The position numbers were made by a program, and so were the translations under genes. Below are positions 55,263 to 63,952 of a DNA stretch of 64,000 nt, one piece after another (position 1 is the first letter of the stretch; every line of letters begins with the position of its first letter). The notes under the pieces were generated by a model. The model did not search any database. It was not told the DNA's origin and was given only the letters and a program-made list of their open reading frames with translations. The stretch covers positions 1 through 64,000 of the forward strand of contig CAZRBW010000001.1 of NCBI GenBank assembly GCA_964598395.1, in the 5' to 3' direction. Source of the stretch: CAXBDP01 sp964598395. GTDB taxonomy: Bacteria > Bacteroidota > Bacteroidia > Cytophagales > Cyclobacteriaceae.

Positions 55263-56333
55263 CTAAAGTTTAAATGGCAATTCCCAAGCATTATGTGATC
55301 CATACTTCATATATGGACCTTCTAGATACAATGGAGAAGAAATGTTATTATTATATAATTGCCCAGTGCCTAAGCCTTGAGGGAGTGAAGGCTCTAAAGT
55401 AGCAACAAATTGGGCAATTGCATTGAGACCAATATTGGACTCAAGCATAGACGTTAGCCACCATTTAATATTATTACTTTCGGCAATTTCTACCCACTCT
55501 TTTGTGGAGTTCAATCCACCCAGTAGTGTAGGTTTCAATATCAAATATTCTGGTTTTACCTTTTCGATTAAGTATTGTTTTTCTTCTATACTTGATTGTC
55601 CGATTAACTCTTCGTCTAGTGCAATGGGAATTGGTGATTCAGCGCAGATATGCGCCATCTCATTTATTTGACCCTGCCTTATTGGTTGTTCAATAGAATG
55701 AATATCGAATTGAGAAAGTGCATACAACCTTTCCAATGCTACATCAGCCTCAAATGCACCGTTTGCATCCAACCTTAATTCATATTCGCTTGAAGGATAT
55801 TTTCGTCTGAATTGTTCTATAAACTTCAGCTCTGAATCAAAGTCCTTTGCACCAATTTTCATTTTGATGCTTTTAAATCCCATTTCAACAAGCTTTATTA
55901 TTTGAGACCACATAAATTCCTGATCACCCATCCAAACTAGACCATTTATATTGATAGGTGCATTATGTTCAGTAAAAGCACTTGGGAAAAGAACTCGTTT
56001 CCCTCCCGCTCTTAAATCTAAAAGTGCTGTTTCGATGGCGAATTTGATTGCTGGGAATTGCGATGGAATCTTAGAAATATGCTCTTTAATACTTTCAAGG
56101 GTTAAATCATCTATTCCAGTTCCATATTGCAAGAGTAATTTTTCTATATCCTGGCCATATTCAGGGCTCAATCCAGGTAAAGGGCCACATTCGCCAATGC
56201 CTATGTGTTGCGGATTCTCTCTATCTGATATCAGGATAAACCAAGATTGCTTCTGCTTTAGCACTCCTCGGGAAGTCCCTGCCTCGAATTTGAAATCCAA
56301 TACAATTTGCTCTAATCTGTTGGTAAATTTCAT
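55263..56333 (-). CDS. menC: o-Succinylbenzoate synthase-like enolase-superfamily enzyme
   Basis: A 356-residue enzyme of the enolase superfamily, muconate lactonizing subgroup. Active-site residues are Lys157 and Lys159 (KMKIG), metal ligands Asp189 (LDANG), Glu215 (SIEQP) and Asp240 (ALDEE), and a second Lys in LILKP. In menaquinone synthesis MenC dehydrates SHCHC to o-succinylbenzoate. Other men genes are not in the window, so dipeptide epimerase or N-acylamino acid racemase remain possible. It starts four bases after the PepSY gene. An octamer lies at 56002. Confidence 0.75.
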   Translation of the reverse strand: MKFTNRLEQIVLDFKFEAGTSRGVLKQKQSWFILISDRENPQHIGIGECGPLPGLSPEYGQDIEKLLLQYGTGIDDLTLESIKEHISKIPSQFPAIKFAIETALLDLRAGGKRVLFPSAFTEHNAPININGLVWMGDQEFMWSQIIKLVEMGFKSIKMKIGAKDFDSELKFIEQFRRKYPSSEYELRLDANGAFEADVALERLYALSQFDIHSIEQPIRQGQINEMAHICAESPIPIALDEELIGQSSIEEKQYLIEKVKPEYLILKPTLLGGLNSTKEWVEIAESNNIKWWLTSMLESNIGLNAIAQFVATLEPSLPQGLGTGQLYNNNISSPLYLEGPYMKYGSHNAWELPFKL

Positions 56334-56337
56334 TTTT

Positions 56338-56898
56338 TCACGGCTTGTTTGCTGCTCTTTTTCGAGCTATTTCCATCTTATTTTTCTTGATTTTCCTTGG
56401 TCCAAACCACAGATAAAAACCAGTGATCACTAGAATTGTTAATCCTAATCCGAAAAGGGTCATGGAAATCAATTTAAAATTTTCAGAAATTATGGAGCCA
56501 TCATGTACTTTTTCTATCCAGTCTGCATGGCGACGCTCCAAGGATAGCACCTCAGCAGTCACAGGATTCACTTGAGCTTCCCAATAGCCATTTTCAAAGA
56601 GCAATTTTATAATACCCTTATCTACACGTACATCTATACGCTTTACTTCATTTGGCTCATTCGGAAATTTCTCAAGCCAATATTGGTCGGCAGCTTTCTT
56701 AAGTTCAGGTAATGGTAAAAAATCATTGAAATTTCCTTGCCCATGCGTAAGCTCAGCCGGTTGTAATAAGTCTACATTCTTTTTCCAGGCCAACAATATT
56801 CCAGTGGCCGAAATAATTACAAGAAAAAGTGATAGAAATAAACCTATCCATTTATGATATTTTCTAAAAAATCGTATCAGTTGTGAGGTAATCTTCAT
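56338..56898 (-). CDS. PepSY-domain membrane protein
   Basis: A 186-residue protein with an N-terminal helix (HKWIGLFLSLFLVIISATGI) and a C-terminal helix (LISMTLFGLGLTILVITGFY), typical of PepSY-associated membrane proteins, and a PepSY domain of about 100 residues between them on the outside. Relatives are tied to iron uptake and ferric reductases, but no such genes are near. It probably forms an operon with menC. Confidence 0.82.
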   Translation of the reverse strand: MKITSQLIRFFRKYHKWIGLFLSLFLVIISATGILLAWKKNVDLLQPAELTHGQGNFNDFLPLPELKKAADQYWLEKFPNEPNEVKRIDVRVDKGIIKLLFENGYWEAQVNPVTAEVLSLERRHADWIEKVHDGSIISENFKLISMTLFGLGLTILVITGFYLWFGPRKIKKNKMEIARKRAANKP

Positions 56899-56995
56899 TT
56901 ATTGTCTTTCAATCTTCGTCAACTGCGAATATCCCTTTGAAAGGGCACAAAAGATAATGCAATTATATAATCGGGCTTTTAAACTGAATAACTAT

Positions 56996-57003
56996 TAATT
57001 TTG
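56996..57003 (+). promoter_or_regulatory. Candidate -7 element of queA
   Basis: TAATTTTG followed by C matches TAnnTTTG, 23 bases before the queA start, giving a leader of about 18 bases. No good -33 TTG was seen. Confidence 0.35.
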
Positions 57004-57026
57004 CTGTTGCAATTAGAACTGAAATA

Positions 57027-58238
57027 TTGAAAAATAACCTAGAAGACTTTAACTATTTACTTCCAGAGGAGAAAATAGCCAAATTTCCAGCAGAACCCAG
57101 AGATTCATCAAAGCTTATTTGCTACACGCAAGGCAGCATTTCCCATCATCAGTTTACAGATTTGACTTCCCTTCTGCCAAAGGATTCCTTGTTGGTATTC
57201 AACGATACGAAAGTAATACCTGCTAGATTGATTTTCCATAGAGCATCTGGAGGTCGTGTAGAAGTATTTATGGTAGAGCCCAATAAGCCCACTAATATAG
57301 TACAGGATGCCATGCAAGTGAAAGGCGAATGCGTATGGAAATGTGTAGTTGGAAACCTCAAAAGATGGCGAGACGGAGAAGTATTGTGGAAGCAATTTAA
57401 GGTAAATGGAGAAACGATAAACTTAAAATTACAACTTGAAAATCGTGAAGATAAAACGGTTCGATTTAAATGGACCCCAGAACATATACCTACAGCATCG
57501 TGGATTGAAGCTTTGGGCCAAGTGCCACTTCCGCCCTACTTGATGCGGGAGGTTGTAAGCAAGGATAAGCAGGACTATCAGACTATTTATGCGCAACATC
57601 AAGGCGCTGTGGCTGCTCCTACAGCTGGTTTACATTTTACCGAAAATACTTGGGCTGCATTGGATAAAGCGGGAATTCAAAGATCCTTTCTAACGCTTCA
57701 TGTTGGCGCAGGCACATTTTTGCCAGTATTCGAAGAGGACATTAAAAACCATCCAATGCATGTGGAACAGCTATTTCTTAATAAGTCCAAGATCGAAGAA
57801 ATATTGAATCATAAAGGTTCGATTATTCCAGTTGGTACTACTTCGCTTCGCTGCTTGGAGAGTTTGTATTGGTTTGGAGTTCAATTAATTAATGAACCAA
57901 ACACCTCCCGATTTCTAATTGAGCAGGATTTGCCATATAGAAGTGTTAAATATTTGCCTAGTAAGATTGAAAGTTTGCAAGCCGTATTGAATTTCATGAT
58001 TTCCAATAAAATTGAAAACATTCATGGTGAAACGGGCATTTTTATATATCCAGGATACCAATTCCAAATGTGTGATGCTTTGATCACCAACTTTCATCGG
58101 CCAATGTCCACACTTGTAATGCTAATTGCCGCATTTATGGGAGACGACTGGAGAAAGTTATATGATAAGGCTTTGGAGAGTGGCTATAGGTTTTTAAGCT
58201 ATGGCGATTCATCTATTATTTTCCCAACCAAGCTGTAA
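57027..58238 (+). CDS. queA: tRNA preQ1(34) S-adenosylmethionine ribosyltransferase-isomerase
   Basis: A 403-residue QueA, which moves the ribosyl part of SAM onto preQ1 in tRNA to form epoxyqueuosine. Family blocks are LLPEEKIAKFPAEPRDSSKL, LLVFNDTKVIPARL, GAVAAPTAGLHFT and THTLHVGAGTF-like LTLHVGAGTFLPV. It is longer than the usual 340-360 residues because of an extra segment near residues 95-150. The start is a TTG at 57027; no in-frame ATG gives a full N-terminus. An octamer lies at 57545. Confidence 0.93.
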   Translation: MKNNLEDFNYLLPEEKIAKFPAEPRDSSKLICYTQGSISHHQFTDLTSLLPKDSLLVFNDTKVIPARLIFHRASGGRVEVFMVEPNKPTNIVQDAMQVKGECVWKCVVGNLKRWRDGEVLWKQFKVNGETINLKLQLENREDKTVRFKWTPEHIPTASWIEALGQVPLPPYLMREVVSKDKQDYQTIYAQHQGAVAAPTAGLHFTENTWAALDKAGIQRSFLTLHVGAGTFLPVFEEDIKNHPMHVEQLFLNKSKIEEILNHKGSIIPVGTTSLRCLESLYWFGVQLINEPNTSRFLIEQDLPYRSVKYLPSKIESLQAVLNFMISNKIENIHGETGIFIYPGYQFQMCDALITNFHRPMSTLVMLIAAFMGDDWRKLYDKALESGYRFLSYGDSSIIFPTKL

Positions 58239-58293
58239 TTATTGATTTATAAATACATAGCGTATATTTAATTTCAGCTCAAAATCTGATAAA

Positions 58294-59190
58294 ATGGAAT
58301 TGACAAGTTTTGATAACGTATTCAGTGAAATAGGTGCCTTTTTTACTGAACCACTTTTCACCTTTTCTGGCACCGATTACACCGTTTTATCTTTGCTAGG
58401 TGTAGTGTTCTCTATTTTTTTGGTATTTTTCATTTCTGGTAAAATTCGGAACCTATTAGAAAATCGAATTCTGCCAAAATATTCCCAAGAGACTAATTTT
58501 AACTCAACCGTTGCTACACTCACGCGCTATGTAATGGTAGTGGTCGGTTTAATGATCGTATTCCAATCTGCTGGCATCAACTTATCTTCCCTTAACGTAC
58601 TTGCTGGTGCAGTTGGTGTAGGTATTGGTTTTGGTCTGCAGAATATCGCCAACAACTTTATAAGTGGTTTAATTATTCTTTTCGAAAGGCCTATAAAGGT
58701 GGGTGATAGAATAGAAGTTGGAGAATTGGTGGGTAATGTTGAGGCTATTTCTGCAAGAGCGACCATCATTAACACCAATGATAATATTTCGGTGATTGTG
58801 CCTAATTCTCAATTTACGGACAACCAAGTAATCAATTGGAGCTACCATAACTCAGTAGTAAGGTTTAGATTTTCTGTTGGAGTTTCTTATAATGAAGATC
58901 CTGAGGTGATAAAAACCCTCCTGCTAGAAGTTGCCAATGATAATAAGGGAATCCTTAAAGATCCTCCTCCTGATGTCTTGTTCGACGAATTTGGTGATTC
59001 ATCTCTTAATTTCAGTTTAGCTGTATGGACAAAAGATTACATTAATAGGCCAGTAGTTTTAAAAAGTGAATTGTATTATGCCATTTTTGCCAAGTTCAAA
59101 GAGCATGGTATTGAAATTCCATTCCCTCAAAGAGATTTACATTTGAAAAGTGGATTTGAGCAGATAAGTGAAGCAAGCAAAATCAGTTAG
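58294..59190 (+). CDS. MscS-family mechanosensitive channel
   Basis: A 298-residue small-conductance mechanosensitive channel. Two N-terminal helices precede the pore-lining TM3 block (LAGAVGVGIGFGLQNIANNF) and the beta domain start FERPIKVGDRIEVG. The cytoplasmic C-terminal part continues to about residue 285. It lets solutes escape on osmotic downshock. The trk genes follow directly, so this is an osmotic and potassium homeostasis cluster. Confidence 0.92.
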   Translation: MELTSFDNVFSEIGAFFTEPLFTFSGTDYTVLSLLGVVFSIFLVFFISGKIRNLLENRILPKYSQETNFNSTVATLTRYVMVVVGLMIVFQSAGINLSSLNVLAGAVGVGIGFGLQNIANNFISGLIILFERPIKVGDRIEVGELVGNVEAISARATIINTNDNISVIVPNSQFTDNQVINWSYHNSVVRFRFSVGVSYNEDPEVIKTLLLEVANDNKGILKDPPPDVLFDEFGDSSLNFSLAVWTKDYINRPVVLKSELYYAIFAKFKEHGIEIPFPQRDLHLKSGFEQISEASKIS

Positions 59191-59266
59191 CCAAGATTAA
59201 TCGATTAATGTTCAAAGTAGGATTGGATATTTCACTAAATTGCACCGCCAAAAGGTGTCAGAATTT

Positions 59267-60607
59267 ATGAGGATAGTAATTGCTGGAGTAGGTAATGTAG
59301 GTTTTCACTTGGCCAAGATGCTAAGTTTTGAAGACCACGCTATTACGATAATTGATACAAGTGCAGAAAAGTTAAGGCATGCTTCCAATTATTTGGATGT
59401 AGCAACAATCAAGGGGAGTTCTACCTCCTTCTCTGTATTGGACGATGCGGGTGTTGCAAAAGCTGATTTACTAATTGCTGTTACATCATCCGAAGAGATA
59501 AATATCTTCACATCGATTCTGGCCAAAAATATGGGCGCTTCGAAAGTTGTAGCCCGAATAAGCAATACAGAATACCTATGGAAACGCGATAGATTCGACC
59601 TCAGGAAACTTGGAATTGACGAAATTATTTCTCCTGAATCCCTTGCTGCCAAAGAAATAAAACGTCTTTTGAAAGAAACTGCTGTAACTGACGCTTTTGA
59701 ATTCGATAAGGGTGTCTTGAATATGATCGGTGTCACCATCGAGAATCACAGTATTCTGCACAATCGACCAATGATGGATTTGCCTGAATTAAATCCTGAT
59801 CAGAATTTCGTAACCGTAGGCTTACTTCGAAATAATGAAACGATCATCCCGGGTGGTAAAACGAGATTTATGGCTGGCGATCATGCATATTTCGTAACTC
59901 AAGCAGATGGCGTAAATAGAATATTAAAGTTAGCGGGAAAAGAGCGAGTAGCCATCCGAGATATAATGATTATGGGAGGCAGCAAAGTTGGGATAAATGC
60001 TGCTAAATCGTTAAGTCATACATACAATGTAAAGTTGATTGAAATAGATCCAGCCAAATGCGAGGAGCTTGCTGATATGCTTCCAGACGTGATGATCATC
60101 AATGGAGATGCTCGAAATGTAGACTTGATTATGGAAGAAGGTTTGGAGAATATGGACGCATTTATTGGCGTAACTGGTAACTCCGAAACCAATATAATTG
60201 CCTGCTTGCTAGCAAAGAAAAAGGGGGTTAAAAAAACGATTGCACTGGTAGAAAACATTGAATACATTCATATATCGCAGAGTATTGGTGTTGATACCTT
60301 GATCAACAAAAAGCTAATTGCAGCAAGTTTTATTTTCAGATATGTAAGACGTGGAGAAATCGTGTCCCTCACAAGTATTCACGGTGTTGATGCAGAAGTA
60401 TTGGAATTTGAAGTGAAGCCTAATTCATTGATTACTAAGAGAAAATTACGTGATTTGGATTTCCCTCCATCAGCAAAAGTAGGCGGAGTAATGCGGGAGG
60501 GTCGCGGCTACACCACTTTGGGTGATTTTGAATTTATGGCTGGCGATAGAGTAGTTGTTCTCTCAAGGCCAGAATGCATTCATAAGGTAGAGTCCTTTTT
60601 CAAATAG
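59267..60607 (+). CDS. trkA: Trk potassium uptake regulatory subunit TrkA
   Basis: A 446-residue cytoplasmic protein from the ATG at 59267 (MRIVIAGVGNVGFHL); a TTG at 59240 would add nine residues and is unlikely. It has two RCK units, each with an N domain (GVGNVGFHLAKML and MGGSKVGINAAKSL) and a C domain. RCK proteins bind NAD(H) or ATP and gate the TrkH channel. The trkH start lies two bases after the stop. An octamer is at 60493. Confidence 0.93.
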   Translation: MRIVIAGVGNVGFHLAKMLSFEDHAITIIDTSAEKLRHASNYLDVATIKGSSTSFSVLDDAGVAKADLLIAVTSSEEINIFTSILAKNMGASKVVARISNTEYLWKRDRFDLRKLGIDEIISPESLAAKEIKRLLKETAVTDAFEFDKGVLNMIGVTIENHSILHNRPMMDLPELNPDQNFVTVGLLRNNETIIPGGKTRFMAGDHAYFVTQADGVNRILKLAGKERVAIRDIMIMGGSKVGINAAKSLSHTYNVKLIEIDPAKCEELADMLPDVMIINGDARNVDLIMEEGLENMDAFIGVTGNSETNIIACLLAKKKGVKKTIALVENIEYIHISQSIGVDTLINKKLIAASFIFRYVRRGEIVSLTSIHGVDAEVLEFEVKPNSLITKRKLRDLDFPPSAKVGGVMREGRGYTTLGDFEFMAGDRVVVLSRPECIHKVESFFK

Positions 60608-60608
60608 T

Positions 60609-62066
60609 ATGAGAGTAAACTTACCTGTAATTGGCAAAACGCTAGGTATCCTTTTGACCATCAATGGTGCCTTCCTATTATTGCCATTGCCATTTTCTTT
60701 TCACTTCGATGAAGGTGATTATAGCTCATTTATTTATTCTAGTCTTATAAACTTATTTGTTGGTGGCTTACTGATTCTTTTAACGCGAAAGCAAAGTTCG
60801 AAGGATCTCAAAAGAAAGGATGGCTTTATCATCGTGACCCTCGGATGGATCACCCTCACCCTTTTCGGCTCACTGCCTTATGTGTTTTCAGGAACGATTA
60901 GCGACTTTTCTAATATCTTTTTCGAGACAATGTCTGGCTACACTACCACAGGTGCAACCATACTTACAGACATTGAAGCCTTACCAAAAGGAATTTTATT
61001 TTGGCGAAACCTAACCCAATGGATTGGAGGCATGGGTATTATTGTTTTAGTGGTTGCTATCCTTCCATTTTTGGGCATTGGTGGTATGCAATTATTTGTT
61101 GCAGAAGCTCCAGGCTTGACACCAGAAAAATTACAACCTAGAATCCGTGAAACTGCGAGGCGATTGTGGTATATCTATTTTGGACTTACGATCTCATTGA
61201 TTCTACTTCTTGTACTTGGCGGAATGCCTTTTTATGATGCTACATGTAATGCATTGAGTACCGTTTCTTCAGGTGGATTTTCGCCAATGAATGCAAGCAT
61301 CGGGCACTATAATTCAGCTTATATTGAATATGTGGTGACATTCTTTATGTTTCTAGCTGGAGTAAATTTCACTATGATTTACTTTGGCTTAAAAGGTAAC
61401 TTCTCCAGATTCTGGGCGAATGAAGAATTTAGAGTTTATCTCTTTTTCACGATAATAGTTGCCTTAATTGTAACTGCTTTTTTGATTATTCAAGAAGGTT
61501 TCGCCTTCGAACTAGGATTTAGAATTGCGCTTTTTCAAGTTGTCTCGATTATCACTACTACAGGATTTGCTACCTCAGATTATACATTGTGGTCCCACTT
61601 CCTCACGATGATTTTTTTCTTTTTACTTTTTGTAGGTGGTTCTGCGGGATCTACTGCTGGGGGAATCAAAATTGTAAGACATTTACTTCTAGGTAAAAAC
61701 ACAATATTGGAATTCAAAAGACAGCTTCACCCATCTGCGATTATTCCAGTACGCTTGAATGGAAAATCTGTACCTAGAGAAGTAATTCAGAATATCTTGG
61801 CATTTATCATCATCTATTTTTCGGCTTTGGGTATTGGTACGATTTTACTTTCTTTTGATAATATAGAAATCGGAACAGCAATTTCAGCAATAGCTACTGC
61901 TTTAGGTAATGTTGGGCCAGGTGTAGATGAATTAGGTCCTTCTGGTAATTTTTCTAAACTCCTACCCTTCTCCAAATGGGTGCTTAGCTTTTGTATGCTA
62001 ATCGGTCGATTGGAGCTAATTACTGTACTGATTATCTTCACTCCCTATTTCTGGAAAAGGAGCTAA
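60609..62066 (+). CDS. trkH: Trk potassium uptake channel subunit TrkH
   Basis: A 485-residue membrane protein with the four-fold P-loop layout of the Trk/Ktr/HKT family; selectivity-filter regions are seen in SGYTTTGATI, LSTVSSGGFSP, STTGFATSD-like IITTTGFATSDY and TALGNVGPG. It takes up potassium and needs TrkA for gating. The gene is directly coupled to trkA and followed by a hairpin shared with the convergent gene. Confidence 0.94.
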   Translation: MRVNLPVIGKTLGILLTINGAFLLLPLPFSFHFDEGDYSSFIYSSLINLFVGGLLILLTRKQSSKDLKRKDGFIIVTLGWITLTLFGSLPYVFSGTISDFSNIFFETMSGYTTTGATILTDIEALPKGILFWRNLTQWIGGMGIIVLVVAILPFLGIGGMQLFVAEAPGLTPEKLQPRIRETARRLWYIYFGLTISLILLLVLGGMPFYDATCNALSTVSSGGFSPMNASIGHYNSAYIEYVVTFFMFLAGVNFTMIYFGLKGNFSRFWANEEFRVYLFFTIIVALIVTAFLIIQEGFAFELGFRIALFQVVSIITTTGFATSDYTLWSHFLTMIFFFLLFVGGSAGSTAGGIKIVRHLLLGKNTILEFKRQLHPSAIIPVRLNGKSVPREVIQNILAFIIIYFSALGIGTILLSFDNIEIGTAISAIATALGNVGPGVDELGPSGNFSKLLPFSKWVLSFCMLIGRLELITVLIIFTPYFWKRS

Positions 62067-62069
62067 TAA

Positions 62070-62115
62070 AAAAACCACCTAAATTCGGCTTGGAAATGAC
62101 CGTTTTCAGGTGGTT
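62070..62115 (-). terminator. Terminator of the acyl-CoA ligase gene
   Basis: AACCACCT (62073-62080) pairs with AGGTGGTT (62108-62115) over a long loop. On the minus strand it is followed by a T-run; its position also allows it to end trkH transcripts. Confidence 0.65.
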
Positions 62116-62137
62116 AGATTTAATGGGTAAGAAATTT

Positions 62138-63823
62138 TTAAAGGTATTTATTTACTTTTGCATCTTCCTCTTTCAATATCCTACGTAATATTTTACCTAC
62201 GTTAGATTTAGGTAGTTCCTTCGTAAACTCAATGTAACGCGGCACCTTATAATTTGTCATGTTTTCCTTACAATAAGCTTTCAACTCATCCTCCGTCAAG
62301 CTTTGATCCTTTTTCACTACAAATACCTTTACCACCTCAGTAGACTTAGCATCAGGCACTCCAATAGCACCTACTTCCAATACTTTGGGATGCGATGCAA
62401 CCGTATTTTCCACATCATTTGGATATACATTGAATCCAGAAACTAAGATCATCTCTTTTTTACGATCTACAATTCTAAAGAAACCATCTTCATCTACAAT
62501 TCCAATATCACCAGTCTTAAACCAGTCTTTATTAAATATTACTTTTTCCGTTTCATCGGGGCGATTCCAATAGCCCGGCATTACTTGTGGGCCTCTGGCG
62601 CATATTTCACCAGGCTTGCCTAATTCAACTTCATTGCCATCATCATCTAATATAAGCATTTCTGTAGATGGCAAAGGAATGCCAATAGTACCTATTCGCT
62701 CTGTGCCATCAATTGCATTACAGGAAAGCACTGGGGAAGTTTCTGTTAAACCATAACCTTCTGCCAATGGCACGCCAGTTACACTTTCCCATTCTTCAGC
62801 TACTGCTTTTTGCACTGCCATACCACCACCTACAGCGATTTTGAGTTTACCAAAGTCAAGTTTTCTGAATTCTTCATTATTGAGCATCCCGTTGAAAAGT
62901 GTATTCACACCAGTAATAACCGTAAATGGATGCTTGCTCATATCTTTGACAAATGCTGGCATATCACGCGGATTGGCAATTAGGATATTCTTAGCACCAA
63001 TTTTAAGCATTGCTAGGCAATTCACTGTAAGAGCAAATATGTGGTAAAGCGGCAAAGCAGTAATTACTATTTCCTCCCGCGGTTTTAGCTTCGGCTTCAT
63101 CCAGCCAGAAATCTGCTCCATATTGGCAATGATATTACGATGCGTTAGCATTGCTCCTTTTGAAACTCCAGTGGTACCTCCAGTATATTGCAAATAAGCC
63201 AAATCCTCAGATTTCATTTCAGGCTTTTTAAAAGAATGATTTCTACCAGTCTTTAAAGCATCTCCCCAACTAACTGCTGATGGCAAACTATAGGCAGGAA
63301 CCATCTTTTTCACCTTCTTCACCACAAAGTTTACAATCATCTTTTTCAAGCCACCAAGCTGATCGCCAATGTTGGACACGATCACGTGCTTGATGTCGGT
63401 ATTTGCTAGGATCTTTTCTAAGTTGAAAGCGAAGTTTGATAATATTACCACCGCGGTGGCTCCAGAATCCTTGAATTGATGCTCCATTTCCCTTGCAGTG
63501 TAAAGCGGATTGGTATTTACCACCACCATACCTGCGCGTAATGCGCCAAACATTGCAATCGGATATTGCATCACATTTGGCATTTGAAGTGCAATTCGAT
63601 CACCTTTTTTCATGCCTATGCTCTGCAAATAACAGGCAAATTCCATCGAAAGCTGATCCAACTCATTATAGCTAATAACTTTATCCATACTAGAGTATGC
63701 AGGCAAATTGCCAAACTCTTTGAAGGACTCTTCCAATACATCAACCAATGAATTGTAGCGATCTGGATTAATTACTTGCGGAACACCTTCCGGGTAAAAT
63801 TTAAACCAAGGAAAATTTTGCAT
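62138..63823 (-). CDS. fadD: Long-chain acyl-CoA ligase (AMP-forming)
   Basis: A 561-residue adenylating enzyme from the ATG at 63823; a TTG at 63874 would add 17 residues but MQNFPWFKFYPEG fits the family start. The AMP/phosphate motif YTGGTTGVSKGAML, the motif GYGLTETSPV, and the late block WFKTGDIG with DRKKEMILVSGFN and the catalytic C-terminal Lys (SNVGKILRR) are all present. It activates long-chain fatty acids for degradation or lipid synthesis. An octamer lies at 63071. Confidence 0.92.
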   Translation of the reverse strand: MQNFPWFKFYPEGVPQVINPDRYNSLVDVLEESFKEFGNLPAYSSMDKVISYNELDQLSMEFACYLQSIGMKKGDRIALQMPNVMQYPIAMFGALRAGMVVVNTNPLYTAREMEHQFKDSGATAVVILSNFAFNLEKILANTDIKHVIVSNIGDQLGGLKKMIVNFVVKKVKKMVPAYSLPSAVSWGDALKTGRNHSFKKPEMKSEDLAYLQYTGGTTGVSKGAMLTHRNIIANMEQISGWMKPKLKPREEIVITALPLYHIFALTVNCLAMLKIGAKNILIANPRDMPAFVKDMSKHPFTVITGVNTLFNGMLNNEEFRKLDFGKLKIAVGGGMAVQKAVAEEWESVTGVPLAEGYGLTETSPVLSCNAIDGTERIGTIGIPLPSTEMLILDDDGNEVELGKPGEICARGPQVMPGYWNRPDETEKVIFNKDWFKTGDIGIVDEDGFFRIVDRKKEMILVSGFNVYPNDVENTVASHPKVLEVGAIGVPDAKSTEVVKVFVVKKDQSLTEDELKAYCKENMTNYKVPRYIEFTKELPKSNVGKILRRILKEEDAKVNKYL

Positions 63824-63952
63824 ATTTTTATTTTTAAATCGTCTTAATGGGTAAATATTTTTTCTGCCAAACAAATAAGCAAATTCATTTCAATTTAGAA
63901 AGGATAATTTTTTAGACCTGAAAAATAAGAAACAAAATTTAAAAATTATAAG

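Larger units (their letters stand above)
2693..63078. repeat. Dispersed octamer GCGGGAGG, 32 copies
   Basis: By reading, GCGGGAGG on the plus strand starts at 2693, 13817, 14886, 16267, 19794, 24152, 25183, 27688, 33279, 37378, 38264, 40792, 43294, 46090, 53404, 57545 and 60493. Its complement CCTCCCGC starts at 3732, 6017, 11779, 12620, 15668, 17682, 20527, 33312, 36853, 41815, 45552, 50679, 53421, 56002 and 63071. Of these, 20 lie on the coding strand of a gene, 7 on the template strand and 5 between genes. Sense copies use all three codon frames (Ala-Gly-Gly, Arg-Glu, Ser-Gly-Arg). Flanking bases show no shared extension. One-base variants are rare (12291-12298, CCTCCCGT; 57904-57911, CCTCCCGA). 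Confidence 0.9.

Noticed and set aside
2693..63078. The octamer as a set of Shine-Dalgarno sites
   Set aside because: GGGAGG resembles a ribosome site, but nearly all copies lie inside genes and none is placed 5-10 bases before a start codon on the right strand.
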